A program made the position numbers and the translations under genes. Under the pieces are notes generated by a model. The model did not search any database and had not been told where the DNA came from. It saw only the letters and a program-made list of their open reading frames with translations. A stretch of 64,000 nt of DNA from VRUE01 sp963702175 (GTDB taxonomy: Bacteria > Actinomycetota > Thermoleophilia > Solirubrobacterales > 70-9), in NCBI GenBank assembly GCA_963702175.1, contig OY969721.1, positions 2,108,001-2,172,000 on the forward strand. Direction: 5' to 3'. Position 1 is the stretch's first letter; every line of letters begins with the position of its first letter. This document shows, in pieces, positions 16,094 through 25,991 of this stretch.

Positions 16094-16498
16094 CTACTCG
16101 CCGATCAGCTCGATGCGGTAGCCGTCCGGGTCGCGGACGAAGCAGATCCGGTGGCCCTCGGTGCGACCGCCCGGGCGGTAGGGGGGCTTCTCGGGCTCGA
16201 TCCCGGCGGCGGCGAGGCGCTCCAGCGTGCCGTCGAGGTCGTCGACGCCGACCGCGATGTGGTTGTAGCCGGTGCCGAGGTCGTAGGAGTCGACGCCGTG
16301 GTTGTAGGTCAGCTCCAGCGCCGTCTCGTGATCCGGGAGCCCCATGAAGACGTTGATCGCCTCATCGCCGATCGGCATTCGCCGCCACTCCTCGAAGCCG
16401 AGCTTTTCGTAGAAGGCGACCGAGCGATCGATGTCACCGATCCGGTAGCAGGTATGCAGGTACTTGACGGACAGGGCCCGAAGGCTACCGGGCGCCAA
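16094..16498 (-). CDS. gloA: Glyoxalase I (lactoylglutathione lyase-like, VOC fold)
   Basis: 134 aa with both VOC half-sites. Metal ligands are visible as His in YLHTCYRIGD, Glu in ALELTYNHG, His in GYNHIAVGVDD and Glu in the terminal YRIELIGE. The SVAFYEKLGF and FVRDPDGYRIEL motifs match GloA. It converts the thiol hemiacetal of methylglyoxal; in actinobacteria the thiol would more likely be mycothiol than glutathione. The start is TTG 16498, divergent from the rRNA methyltransferase gene with only 19 bp between the starts. Confidence 0.88.
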   Translation of the reverse strand: MAPGSLRALSVKYLHTCYRIGDIDRSVAFYEKLGFEEWRRMPIGDEAINVFMGLPDHETALELTYNHGVDSYDLGTGYNHIAVGVDDLDGTLERLAAAGIEPEKPPYRPGGRTEGHRICFVRDPDGYRIELIGE

Positions 16499-16517
16499 AT
16501 CGGGTCATGATGGGGTC

Positions 16518-17273
16518 GTGAGCGATGCCCTTGTGCGGCATTACCGAGCGGCGCGGCGCGATCCCGAGCTGGCCTTCCTCGAGGGCTTCCATGCTCTCAA
16601 GCACGCCCTGCGCTTCGGCGCCGAGGTGCTCGAGGCCGTCGCTACCGACCCGGATGAGCTGGAGCGCCTCAGCGAGGAGCTGGCACCGGACTTGGCGGGC
16701 TCCTTGTCTGCACGGGTGACTCCCGTAGAGGCGGACGTTCTCGCCGCGCTCGTCCCGCAGGCTCCCCGCACCGGCGTCGTCGCGATCGCCCGCCGCCCCC
16801 GGGTCGAGGTGGCGGAGGTCATGGCAGACGAGCGGCCGTCGCCGCTGGTGTTGCTGGAGGACCCGCGCACGATGGGCAACATGGGGGCCTGCGTGCGAGT
16901 CGCGGCGGCTGCCGACGCGGCTGGCGTCCTCACCACCGGCGAGAACGACCCGTGGCACCCGGATGCATTGCGCGGCGGCGCCGGCCTGCACTTCGCTCTC
17001 CCCGTGGCCGCGGTCGGGGAGTTGCCCGACGGCGACAGGCCGCTGGTCGCGATCGACCCGGAGGGGAAGGACCTCCGCCCGGACGAACTGCCGGCTCGCG
17101 CGATCCTCGCCTTCGGCACCGAGCGCTACGGGCTCAGCCCGGAGCTGCTCGCCCGCGCCGACGCCCGCCTCGGCATCCCGATGCGCGAGGGAGTCTCGAG
17201 CCTCAACCTCGCCACGTCGGTCGCCGCGGTGCTCTTCGCGCAGCGGCTTCGACGAGCGCCGGACGCGGCGTAA
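16518..17273 (+). CDS. SpoU/TrmH-family RNA 2'-O-methyltransferase
   Basis: 251 aa from GTG 16518; a longer frame exists but would overlap gloA. An N-terminal substrate-binding domain (LAFLEGFHALKHAL) is followed by the trefoil-knot SPOUT domain with its motifs: VLLEDPRTMGNMGACVRVAAA, ILAFGTERYGLSPELLARAD and IPMREGVSSLNLATSVA. It transfers a methyl group from SAM to a ribose 2'-OH of rRNA or tRNA. The exact target nucleotide is not predictable. Confidence 0.9.
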   Translation: MSDALVRHYRAARRDPELAFLEGFHALKHALRFGAEVLEAVATDPDELERLSEELAPDLAGSLSARVTPVEADVLAALVPQAPRTGVVAIARRPRVEVAEVMADERPSPLVLLEDPRTMGNMGACVRVAAAADAAGVLTTGENDPWHPDALRGGAGLHFALPVAAVGELPDGDRPLVAIDPEGKDLRPDELPARAILAFGTERYGLSPELLARADARLGIPMREGVSSLNLATSVAAVLFAQRLRRAPDAA

Positions 17274-17282
17274 ACTGGGTCG

Positions 17283-17618
17283 ATGAAGAAGATCCTGACC
17301 GGCGTCGCGCTGCTCGTCCTCGCGGTCGCAGCTGGCGCTCCGGCCGCCGCCGAAGATCCGGCATCGACGAGCCAGGCGCAGACGGTCGAGATCGTCAACT
17401 TCGCCTTCCGCCCGGCAACGGTGGAGATCGGCAAGGGGCAGAGGGTCGTCTTCGCCAACACGGCCAGCGTCGCTCACACCGCGACCCGGGGCGGCGCCTT
17501 CGACACGAAGCGGATCAAACCGGGCCGCTCGGTCGGTGTGCGCTTCAAACAGAAGGGGACCTTCCGTTACCACTGCAAGATCCACCCGGAAATGCGCGGC
17601 AAGGTCGTCGTTGGGTGA
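17283..17618 (+). CDS. Secreted plastocyanin/amicyanin-like cupredoxin
   Basis: 111 aa: a signal peptide of about 23 residues, then a plastocyanin-like domain. Type-1 copper ligands are His in SVAHTATRGG and Cys, His, Met in YHCKIHPEMRG. The start ATG is 9 nt after the stop of the methyltransferase gene. It is a second small electron carrier distinct from the larger cupredoxin at 11775. Confidence 0.9.
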   Translation: MKKILTGVALLVLAVAAGAPAAAEDPASTSQAQTVEIVNFAFRPATVEIGKGQRVVFANTASVAHTATRGGAFDTKRIKPGRSVGVRFKQKGTFRYHCKIHPEMRGKVVVG

Positions 17619-17673
17619 GGTAGCGTAGGCACCGCGCGTCCGCGCCCCTGCGAAATTCGCCGAAAGGACCGCC

Positions 17674-18066
17674 TTGCTGCCGTTCGCCGACATTGACTTT
17701 GGTGAAGCCCTGCTGCTCACCCTGCAGATCTTCTTCTTCGTGGTCTGGATCTGGATCCTGATCACGATCCTCACCGACCTCTTCCGCGACCACGAGATAT
17801 CTGGCTGGTCGAAGGCAGCCTGGGTCTTGTTCCTGGTCTTGATCCCGTTCCTGGCGGCGCTGGTCTACCTGATCGCGCGCGGCAGTGGCATGCGCGATCG
17901 GGCGATCCAGGCGCAGACGGAGGCAAAGCAACAAGTGGATAGCTACATCCGTGAGCAGGCGCACGTCTCGCCCGCCGACGAGCTGCACAAGCTGCAGGAG
18001 CTGAAGGAAAAGGGCGCGCTCTCACCCGAGGAGTTCGATAAGGCCAAGGCCAAGCTGCTGGCGTGA
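17674..18066 (+). CDS. PLDc_N / SHOCT small membrane protein
   Basis: 130 aa from TTG 17674. Two membrane helices (residues ~10-32 and ~46-66) form a PLD-nuclease N-terminal type domain (SGWSKAAWVLFLVLIPFLAALVYLIARG). A helical linker follows, then a C-terminal SHOCT motif (DELHKLQELKEKGALSPEEFDKAKAKLL). Such proteins are common in actinobacteria and their role is unknown. The stop codon is immediately followed by a long palindromic element. Confidence 0.85.
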   Translation: MLPFADIDFGEALLLTLQIFFFVVWIWILITILTDLFRDHEISGWSKAAWVLFLVLIPFLAALVYLIARGSGMRDRAIQAQTEAKQQVDSYIREQAHVSPADELHKLQELKEKGALSPEEFDKAKAKLLA

Positions 18067-18178
18067 GGAGTTAGCCCGGCAGGGGTTCCGCTTAACTTTT
18101 TTCGAGCCGCGTCTGTAGCTCCCGAGGAGGCGGCGGCGAAAAAAGTACAAGACGCTCCACCCCTGCCGGGCTAACTCC
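18067..18178. repeat. 112-bp palindromic element with 19-bp perfect terminal inverted repeats
   Basis: GGAGTTAGCCCGGCAGGGG at 18067-18085 is repeated perfectly in inverted form at 18160-18178. Inside, ACTTTTTTCG (18094-18103) pairs with CGAAAAAAGT (18137-18146), and CTCC-CGA-GGAG forms the tip. The whole can fold into one long interrupted hairpin. It starts directly after the stop codon of the SHOCT gene. It could be a MITE- or REP-like non-autonomous element, or a very large terminator or processing structure. No target duplication is evident. Confidence 0.75.
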
Positions 18179-18270
18179 CCGACAGCAAAATTCCTGCATT
18201 TGCAATAGAAGTTGCAAGTTATTAGCAACTCCTAACAATCAGGCGGCGATTTCGTTAGCGTGCGCCGCCG

Positions 18271-19482
18271 ATGCGCGCTCCCTTTCGCGGCAACTCACGC
18301 TGGCTGCTGCCCGCACTGCTGCTCTTCGTCGCCCTCTGCCTGACGGGCGTCGCGGCTGCGCAGACGCTCGAGGAGAAGTACGAAGAGGCGCAGGGCAAGC
18401 TCAGCAAAGTGCGGCAGAGCGAAAGCGCCGTAGCCGCGTCGATCGCCGAGCAGAACGCCGCGATCGACTCGATGATTGGCGAAGTCTCGGCGCTGCGCCA
18501 GCGCCAGGCCGCGCTCGAGGCGGAGCTGGTCGCGAAGCAGGCCGAGCTGGACCGCGCCACGGCAAAGCTGGAAGCGGAGGAGCGCCGCCTGGCGCGGATC
18601 CGAGAGCGTCTGCAGCGGGCGCTCGGTGTCCTGCGTGAGCGCCTCGTCGCGATCTACGAGACCGGCAGCCCCGACATGCTGAGCGTCGTTCTCGACTCCG
18701 CCAACTGGTCGGAAGCGACCGCGCGCGCTGGCTACCTGAGCCAGATCCAGGAGTACGACAACGCCGTCGCCGGCCGGGCCGAGGCGCTGCGCGACCAGGC
18801 CCGCGAAGCGGTCGAGCGGATGAAGGCGATCCGCCTCCAGCTCGAAGAGGCGCGCGACACGATCGCCGTCAAGGAGCGCGAAGCGGCCGAGGCGAAGGCC
18901 GCTGCAGAGGCACGCTTCGCCGAGCTGAAGGCTGCGCAGGCAGAGCGCCAGCGCACGCTCGACTCGCTCTCCTCACGCTCCGCAGCGCTGAGCGACAACC
19001 TCGCCGCGATCTCCGAACAGATGGCAGGCGCGGGCGCGTCCGTCCCCGCTACCGCACCGGCGCCGCTGACCCCGGGCCAGAGCGCCGACTTCATTTCCGA
19101 AAGCCAGGCCAGCATCCCCAGCGCCGCGCCGCCCGCCGTGCAGGCGGCGATCGAAGCGGCCAACGCGATCGCCACAACGCCCTACGTTTGGGGCGGCGGC
19201 CACGGCTCCTTCGAGTCCTCCGGGTACGACTGTTCCGGCGCTGTCAGCTACGCGCTGAACGGCGGCGGCTTCCTCTCCAGCCCGCTCGACTCGACCGGCC
19301 TCTCCACCTGGGGCGAACCGGGGTCGGGGCAGTGGATCACGGTCTACGCCAACTCCGGCCACGCCTGGGTGATCATCGCCGGCCTCGCCTTCGACACTTC
19401 GGGCGGCGCCGGTCCGCGCTGGCACTCCTCTCCGGTCAACTCGCCCGAAGGCTTCATCGCTCGCCACCCGCCTGGGTACTAG
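18271..19482 (+). CDS. Secreted coiled-coil NlpC/P60 peptidoglycan hydrolase
   Basis: 403 aa. A signal peptide (residues 1-30, cut near VAAAQT) is followed by a long coiled coil (~32-255, Ala/Glu/Arg heptads as in RipC and CwlO-type proteins), a Pro/Ala linker, and a C-terminal NlpC/P60-like domain. The catalytic Cys is C321 (GYDCSGAVSY) and the His is H364 (NSGHAWVIIAG). It would cut stem peptides during cell separation, with the coiled coil binding an activator such as FtsEX. A weak hairpin (GTTGC, 9 nt, GCAAC; near 18211-18229) lies in its upstream region. Confidence 0.88.
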   Translation: MRAPFRGNSRWLLPALLLFVALCLTGVAAAQTLEEKYEEAQGKLSKVRQSESAVAASIAEQNAAIDSMIGEVSALRQRQAALEAELVAKQAELDRATAKLEAEERRLARIRERLQRALGVLRERLVAIYETGSPDMLSVVLDSANWSEATARAGYLSQIQEYDNAVAGRAEALRDQAREAVERMKAIRLQLEEARDTIAVKEREAAEAKAAAEARFAELKAAQAERQRTLDSLSSRSAALSDNLAAISEQMAGAGASVPATAPAPLTPGQSADFISESQASIPSAAPPAVQAAIEAANAIATTPYVWGGGHGSFESSGYDCSGAVSYALNGGGFLSSPLDSTGLSTWGEPGSGQWITVYANSGHAWVIIAGLAFDTSGGAGPRWHSSPVNSPEGFIARHPPGY

Positions 19483-20855
19483 GACGGCTGGCCCACCCGG
19501 TCGGCCCAGGCTGCGGCGTTGCCGCGGGCGACGTGGATCACGTCGTCGAAGCCCTCGCGCTGCAGGATCGAGGCAGCGAGGCCGCTGCGCTTGCCGGCCT
19601 TGCAGATGGTTGCGACCGGGCGGTCGCGGGGCAGCTCGTCGAGGCGCTGGCGCAGCTCGGCGAAGGGGATGTGAACGGAGCCCGGCACGTGGCCCTGCTC
19701 GAACTCGGCGGTGCCGCGCACGTCCACGACCTGGGGCCCGCCGTCGCCGTCGAGGCGACGGGCCAGCTCGTCGAGGTCGATCGCCTCGATCCGCGCGACT
19801 GGACGGTCCTCCGCCCGCCAGGCGGTCATCCCGCCGCCGAGGAAGCCGCGCACCCCCAGACCCACGGCGGCGAGCAACTCGGCTGCCGCCAGCTCGTTGC
19901 CGTCGGAGGCGGCGACGACGAGCAGCTCGGCGTCGACCGGCACCATCTCGGCGACCTTGGTCGCGAAGCCGGTGTCGTAGGCAGAGGCACTCAGCGAGCC
20001 GGGGATATGGGCCTCGTCGAACTGCTCGTTGGTGCGCGAGTCGACGGCCAGCGCGCCTTCGGCGATCGCCGCCTCGAAGCCGTGCGGGGTCATCCGGGTG
20101 GGGGCGCCGATCGTTTCCACCAGGGGGCCGCGGTTGAGCGCGACGATGTGCTCGACGTTGGGCGGCTTGCTGCCGATCGTCGCCACCGCGTTCTCGACGA
20201 ACTCCGCCTCGCTGGCGAAGCCGAGGGCGCGGTTGTGGCGGCGCTCGAAGCCGATCGTCGAGGAGGTCTTGAGGTCGATCGCGGAGCTGCCGCAGAGCGA
20301 GCCGCCGAGGTGCCCGGGCCAGACCTCGACCTCGTCGGGCAGGGCCAGCAGCCGCTCGTGCAGGGAGCGGAAGATGTCGGCGGCGCCCTCGCGCGGCTCG
20401 ATCGCCAGGTCGGGGCGGGCGACGTCGCCGACGAACAGCGAGTCGCCGCTCAGCACTGCCCACGGCTCGCCGCCGCGTGAGGCGTCGCGCAGCAGGAAGG
20501 AGGTGTGCTCGGGCCGGTGGCCGGGGGTGTGGATCGCCTCGATCGTGGCGCCCTCGCCCAGCTCCAGCGTCCACCCGTCGGCGATGGCCTCGTGCTCGTA
20601 CTCGGCCTCGGCGAGCTCATGGATGTGGATGGTCGCCCCGGTGGCGCGGGCGAGCCTGCCATGGCCGGAGACGTGGTCGGCGTGGTTGTGCGTCTCCAGC
20701 ACGTGCTCGATCCGCACTCCGTGGAGGCGGCACAGCTCGAGGTAGGGATTGATGTCCCACTGCGGGTCGACCACCGCGGCGACACCCGAGGCAGAGTCCC
20801 CCACCAAGTAGGAGGCGCAGCCGAGGTCCTCGTGGATGATCTGACGGAAGAGCAT
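19479..20855 (-). CDS. MBL-fold hydrolase with two rhodanese domains (persulfide-dioxygenase-like)
   Basis: 458 aa. The N-terminal 230 residues are a metallo-beta-lactamase fold with THNHADH (about residue 55), HTPGHRPEH and LSGDSLFVGDVARPDL, matching the ETHE1/CstB group. Two rhodanese-like domains follow. The first lacks an active-site Cys (VVAASDGNELA), and the second has one in CKAGKRS near residue 420. It probably oxidises glutathione- or mycothiol-type persulfides to sulfite or thiosulfate. It is convergent with the NlpC/P60 gene (4-bp overlap) and divergent from acs with 49 bp between the starts. Confidence 0.9.
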   Translation of the reverse strand: MLFRQIIHEDLGCASYLVGDSASGVAAVVDPQWDINPYLELCRLHGVRIEHVLETHNHADHVSGHGRLARATGATIHIHELAEAEYEHEAIADGWTLELGEGATIEAIHTPGHRPEHTSFLLRDASRGGEPWAVLSGDSLFVGDVARPDLAIEPREGAADIFRSLHERLLALPDEVEVWPGHLGGSLCGSSAIDLKTSSTIGFERRHNRALGFASEAEFVENAVATIGSKPPNVEHIVALNRGPLVETIGAPTRMTPHGFEAAIAEGALAVDSRTNEQFDEAHIPGSLSASAYDTGFATKVAEMVPVDAELLVVAASDGNELAAAELLAAVGLGVRGFLGGGMTAWRAEDRPVARIEAIDLDELARRLDGDGGPQVVDVRGTAEFEQGHVPGSVHIPFAELRQRLDELPRDRPVATICKAGKRSGLAASILQREGFDDVIHVARGNAAAWADRVGQPS

Positions 20856-20904
20856 GGTTCGTCGGTACGGTTCGCTCAGGGTAGCGGCGAGGAAAGGGAG
20901 TCGG

Positions 20905-22890
<1,986 letters not shown>

Positions 22891-22900
22891 GTCCCCCGGC

Positions 22901-23710
22901 TCAGCCGGGGGAGCGCTCGTCGACCATCCGCTCGACCGCGATCTCCAGCGCCGCGAGCTGCTCGCGGACGTTGCGGAGCTCGCGCAGGGCGATCATCTCG
23001 GCGGAGGCCTGCTCGGCCTCCAGCTCCTTCTCGACTTCGGCGATCTCGGGGCCGAGGAAGCGCTGCGCGAAGGCTCCGGTCAGCAGCGCGACGAAGCTGA
23101 TCCCGACGATCAGGATCACGATCGAGACGATCTCGCCCCCGGTGGTCGTCGGGTAGATGTCGGAGCCGAGGGTGGTCATCGTCGTCACCGACCAGTAGAT
23201 GCCGTCCCAGGTGTCGAGGTGCTGTTCGTGCTTCTCGAAGGCCTCGAAGATCGCGCCGCCGCCGATCGCCGTGAGCACGGCGAGCAGCGCCGCATAGTGC
23301 AGGCCACGCAGTGAGAAGACCTCACGCGTGAGCTGGGCCAGGCGCAGCAGGCGAAGCAGCCGCAGCAGCCGGAGGACGCGGAGTCCCTGCAGGCCGGGCG
23401 GCAGCACCGGCGGGGTGAGGAAGACGACGACTGGGCTGAGCGGGTTGTGGCGCAGCCAGGTGCGACGGTTGGGGACGACGGCAAGCATCACGACCAGCTC
23501 GACCGCGAAGGCGGTCCAGGTGACCCAGTTGAGGAGGTTCGCAAGGTCCTCCAGCCAGCCACCCGGCTGGGACTCGGTGATCGCGACCATCGGCAGGGTC
23601 AACGCTGCCGCGACCAGCATCGGTCCATTGAGCGCCTCCGCCACACGGGTGCTGCGCGCGTCCATTCCCGGCGCGTAGAACGCCGTCTTCTCGGTCGCCT
23701 CAGAAGCCAT
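22901..23710 (-). CDS. Voltage-gated-like potassium channel subunit
   Basis: 269 aa with four to five membrane segments, an S4-like helix of Leu/Arg repeats (RVLRLLRLLRLLRL, residues 111-124), a pore helix (YWSVTTMTT) and a final membrane helix. The selectivity filter reads TTLGSDIYP (residues 179-187) where TTVGYGDLYP is usual, so it is one residue shorter. The last 45 residues form an acidic coiled coil suited to tetramerisation. Selectivity cannot be taken for granted with this filter. Confidence 0.83.
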   Translation of the reverse strand: MASEATEKTAFYAPGMDARSTRVAEALNGPMLVAAALTLPMVAITESQPGGWLEDLANLLNWVTWTAFAVELVVMLAVVPNRRTWLRHNPLSPVVVFLTPPVLPPGLQGLRVLRLLRLLRLLRLAQLTREVFSLRGLHYAALLAVLTAIGGGAIFEAFEKHEQHLDTWDGIYWSVTTMTTLGSDIYPTTTGGEIVSIVILIVGISFVALLTGAFAQRFLGPEIAEVEKELEAEQASAEMIALRELRNVREQLAALEIAVERMVDERSPG

Positions 23711-23759
23711 TCCGCGTCTGATTCGACGCGGCGGCCCTCGTGCCTACCTACGCAGTCCC

Positions 23760-23886
23760 TAGAAATGACAAGACCCGCCGAGGCGGGTCGAGTCTGGCGA
23801 CGCGGGGAACCACCCCGCAGGTGATTGACACTCTACCGAAGGGTACCACGGCAGATCACCCCCGTCTCGACCCGCTCCGGCGGGTC
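23760..23886 (-). ncRNA. Candidate structured small RNA ending in a terminator hairpin
   Basis: Read on the minus strand, four helices follow one another: GACCCGC/GCGGGTC (23886-23869), GGTGAT/ATCACC (23860-23820) enclosing a TACC-CTTC-GGTA tip, GCGGGG/CCCCGC (23818-23802), and GACCCGCC/GGCGGGTC (23789-23772) followed by TTGTCATTTCT, terminator-like. No open reading frame fits. It lies directly downstream of a tRNA 3' remnant on the same strand, so the first helix could instead be the terminator of that tRNA. No known RNA family was recognised. Confidence 0.4.
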
Positions 23887-23890
23887 CCTA

Positions 23891-23948
23891 TGCGGAGGGC
23901 GCCGGACTCGAACCGGATCCGGTGTCGAAGGCCCTTGGATTAGCACCG
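23891..23948 (-). pseudogene. 3' half of a tRNA gene (possible attachment-site remnant)
   Basis: On the minus strand the sequence ends CCGG-TTCGAGT-CCGG (T-arm), then GCCCTCC-G-CA, which looks like the 3' acceptor strand and discriminator of a tRNA with an encoded CA. Upstream, GTGCTAATCC resembles a Ser(GCT) anticodon region, but the stems do not close and no 5' half is present. A DUF2332 fragment and hipBA follow, so this may be one border of an island inserted into a tRNA gene. The identity (Ser) is tentative. Confidence 0.45.
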
Positions 23949-24080
23949 TTACAGAATTGACACAGTGAAGTGACAGTTACTTAACTCAGTGTCAAAGCAG
24001 CTCGACCGGGGAGCCGTGGTAGCCGACCCGGGCGAGGTGACGCTCCTCGTCGCCCAGGTACTGGCTAGCACTCGCTTGGT

Positions 24081-24272
24081 CCACGTGGAAGCGGTCTCGC
24101 GGTCGATCGAGACCGGCACATCCGCGGCGACCTTCAGCGCCGCCTCCATGCGAGCGATCCGCTCCCGCTGGTCAGGCCAGATATAGGTGAGCAGGGTTAG
24201 CCGGCCCTCGGGCGTGGATGCGTCGATCGGCGTGGCGTCGCAGCCGCGGCGCTCGGCGATCTCTACCGTCGA
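24081..24272 (-). pseudogene. DUF2332-family fragment
   Basis: A stretch of about 64 codons (EIAERRGCDATPID, EGRLTLLTYIWPDQRERIARMEAAL) matches the central part of DUF2332 proteins, which are normally over 300 aa. Both ends are missing: upstream residues are unrelated, and after SIDRETASTW the similarity stops. It lies between the tRNA remnant and hipBA, in line with an island border that has lost DNA. Confidence 0.6.
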
Positions 24273-24295
24273 GGGGAGCGACCCCGGCTCGTTGC

Positions 24296-24412
24296 TCGCA
24301 TGATCGTGCGAGAAAGCTAGAGCCTCAGTCATGATCCCCTTCAGCTTCGCACGATCATGCGAATCAAAGCATGCTCAAGCGTGATTCTTGCTAGAATCGC
24401 ACGATCATGCGA
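24296..24412. promoter_or_regulatory. Three phased operator-like palindromes upstream of hipBA
   Basis: TCGCAYGATCRTGCGA occurs at 24296-24311, 24347-24362 and 24397-24412. The half-sites are TCGCA and TGCGA with a 6-bp centre. Centre-to-centre distances are 51 and 50 bp, close to five helical turns, so bound dimers would face the same side of DNA. HipB proteins repress their own operon through repeated palindromes. The last two copies overlap possible hipB start codons (24357 and 24407). Confidence 0.75.
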
Positions 24413-24695
24413 AAAGCTGAACCGAAGCGACAGCCTTTGCCGTCGGTGCTGGTCGAGCAGAGACGCGATCAAGATCGGCCGCCAAGTGCGCCAGGCGCGA
24501 AAGCGACTGGGCCGCGACCAGGAAGAGATCGCAATGTTCGCCAACGTCAGCCCCCGCACCGTCTTCGCGATCGAGAAGGGCAAGCCAACCGTCAGGTTCG
24601 ACATGTTGGTCAGGGTGCTGGCTGCGGTCGGCCTGCGGCTGGGCGTGGAAGGCCGCGACAAAGTCTGGATGCCGCGCTCCGACGAGTCGCGATGA
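24357..24695 (+). CDS. hipB: HipB-like HTH antitoxin/repressor
   Basis: The conserved part is an XRE-type helix-turn-helix (IGRQVRQARKRLGRDQEEIAMFANVSPRTVFAIEKGKPTVRFDMLVRVLAAVG), followed by a short tail. It neutralises HipA and represses the operon by binding the upstream palindromes. The start is uncertain: the in-frame ATG 24357 lies inside an operator and adds ~38 unusual Cys-rich residues, while ATG 24407 opens a more natural N-terminus in another frame, hinting at a frameshift near 24470. The stop overlaps the hipA start (ATGA). Confidence 0.75.
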   Translation: MRIKACSSVILARIARSCEKLNRSDSLCRRCWSSRDAIKIGRQVRQARKRLGRDQEEIAMFANVSPRTVFAIEKGKPTVRFDMLVRVLAAVGLRLGVEGRDKVWMPRSDESR

Positions 24696-25948
24696 GCCTG
24701 GCCGTCTACCTGCAGGGCGCCCATGTCGGGATGCTGGAGCAGGGAACCGGTACCGACTACACCTTCTCCTATACGCCCGAGACCATCGCCGCCGCCGGCG
24801 AGGGCACGATTGCCCTCAGCCACTCGCTGCCCGTGCGTAAGGAGACTTTCGGCGCGATTCCCACCCGCACGTTCTTCGAGGGCTTGCTGCCGGAGAGCGC
24901 CCGCCGCGACGAGATCGCGCGCGAGCTGCGAATCGACTCGAACGACACCTACCGCCTCCTGGCGGAGATCGGCCGCGACTGCGCTGGAGCGGTGGTGATC
25001 GTCCCCTCGGACGTATCCCTCGAGAGGCTGGACGGCTCGGTCGAGTGGCTTGGCGACGAGGAGCTCGCGGTGATGATCGAGGACCTGCCGAAGCGCCCCC
25101 TCGGCGTGAAACGCCAGGCGGGGAAGATGCGCCTCAGCCTTGCCGGCGTGCAGCGCAAGCTGACCCTGGTTCGCAGCGGCTCGGGGGCGTTCGGGCTCCC
25201 CGAGGCGGACGCCCCCAGCACCCACCTGATCAAGCCGCAGTACGACTCCGAGTATCCGGACCTGGCCTGCAACGAGTTGTTCTGCATGCGCGTCGCCGCC
25301 TGCGCGGGCCTGCCGGTAGCCGAGACCAGCCTGGAGGTGATCGGCGGCCGCCCCTGCCTGATCTCACGGCGCTTCGATCGCAGCACTGATGGGACCGGGA
25401 CGGTGCGTCTGCACCAAGAGGACCTCTGCCAGGCCCTGGGCGTCCCAACAAATCTGAAGTACGAGCAAGATCTCGGTCCCGGCTTCCGGCGCGTCCGCGA
25501 GCTGCTGCAGGAGATCGGCCGCGGCGCCGATGCCCAGACGATGGTCCGCGCCGCGGTTCTCAACTTCGTGCTCGGCAACAGCGACGCTCACGGCAAGAAC
25601 TTCGCGATCCTCTTCGCCGAGCTGGGGCGCCAGCTGGCGCCGCTCTACGACGTCGTCTCCACCGCCGTCTATGACCTCGACGAAGAGCTGGCGATGGCGA
25701 TCGGCGAGAACCACCAGCCGGAGGCAGTGCGCCTCGCAGACTGGATGGACATGAGCGCCGATTGCGACCTGGCGGCCGAGCGTTTCCTGAAGCTGGTGCG
25801 CGGAACCGCGATCGAGGTGCGCGAGTGCGCTGCGAGCGTCGCCGCCATGGCCCGCGCCGAGGGCTGGCACGTCACGGTCCTGGACGAGATCGTCGAGGTC
25901 GCGAAGCGCCGCAGCGCTTCGATCACGTCCCAGATCGAAGCGCGCTGA
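24692..25948 (+). CDS. hipA: HipA-family serine/threonine kinase toxin
   Basis: 418 aa, starting in the hipB stop codon. An N-terminal HipA_N region is followed by the kinase core: MRLSLAGVQRKL (residues 146-157, with S149 at the regulatory autophosphorylation site), the ATP-binding Lys in THLIKPQ (K181) and the catalytic loop GNSDAHGKNF (D298 the base). In E. coli, HipA phosphorylates glutamyl-tRNA synthetase and halts growth; homologues hit other targets. All key residues are present, so it should be active. Confidence 0.92.
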   Translation: MSLAVYLQGAHVGMLEQGTGTDYTFSYTPETIAAAGEGTIALSHSLPVRKETFGAIPTRTFFEGLLPESARRDEIARELRIDSNDTYRLLAEIGRDCAGAVVIVPSDVSLERLDGSVEWLGDEELAVMIEDLPKRPLGVKRQAGKMRLSLAGVQRKLTLVRSGSGAFGLPEADAPSTHLIKPQYDSEYPDLACNELFCMRVAACAGLPVAETSLEVIGGRPCLISRRFDRSTDGTGTVRLHQEDLCQALGVPTNLKYEQDLGPGFRRVRELLQEIGRGADAQTMVRAAVLNFVLGNSDAHGKNFAILFAELGRQLAPLYDVVSTAVYDLDEELAMAIGENHQPEAVRLADWMDMSADCDLAAERFLKLVRGTAIEVRECAASVAAMARAEGWHVTVLDEIVEVAKRRSASITSQIEAR

Positions 25949-25991
25949 GCCTCGTTTCCCGGTTCCCGCGTGGCCATACCACACGTGTTCC

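Noticed and set aside
18060..18185. Target-site duplication around the palindromic element
   Set aside because: Flanks GCGTGA and CCGACA do not match, so transposition is not supported by a duplication.
23891..23990. tmRNA or complete tRNA on the minus strand
   Set aside because: Only the T-arm and acceptor 3' strand are present; no tag frame or 5' acceptor strand can be found nearby.
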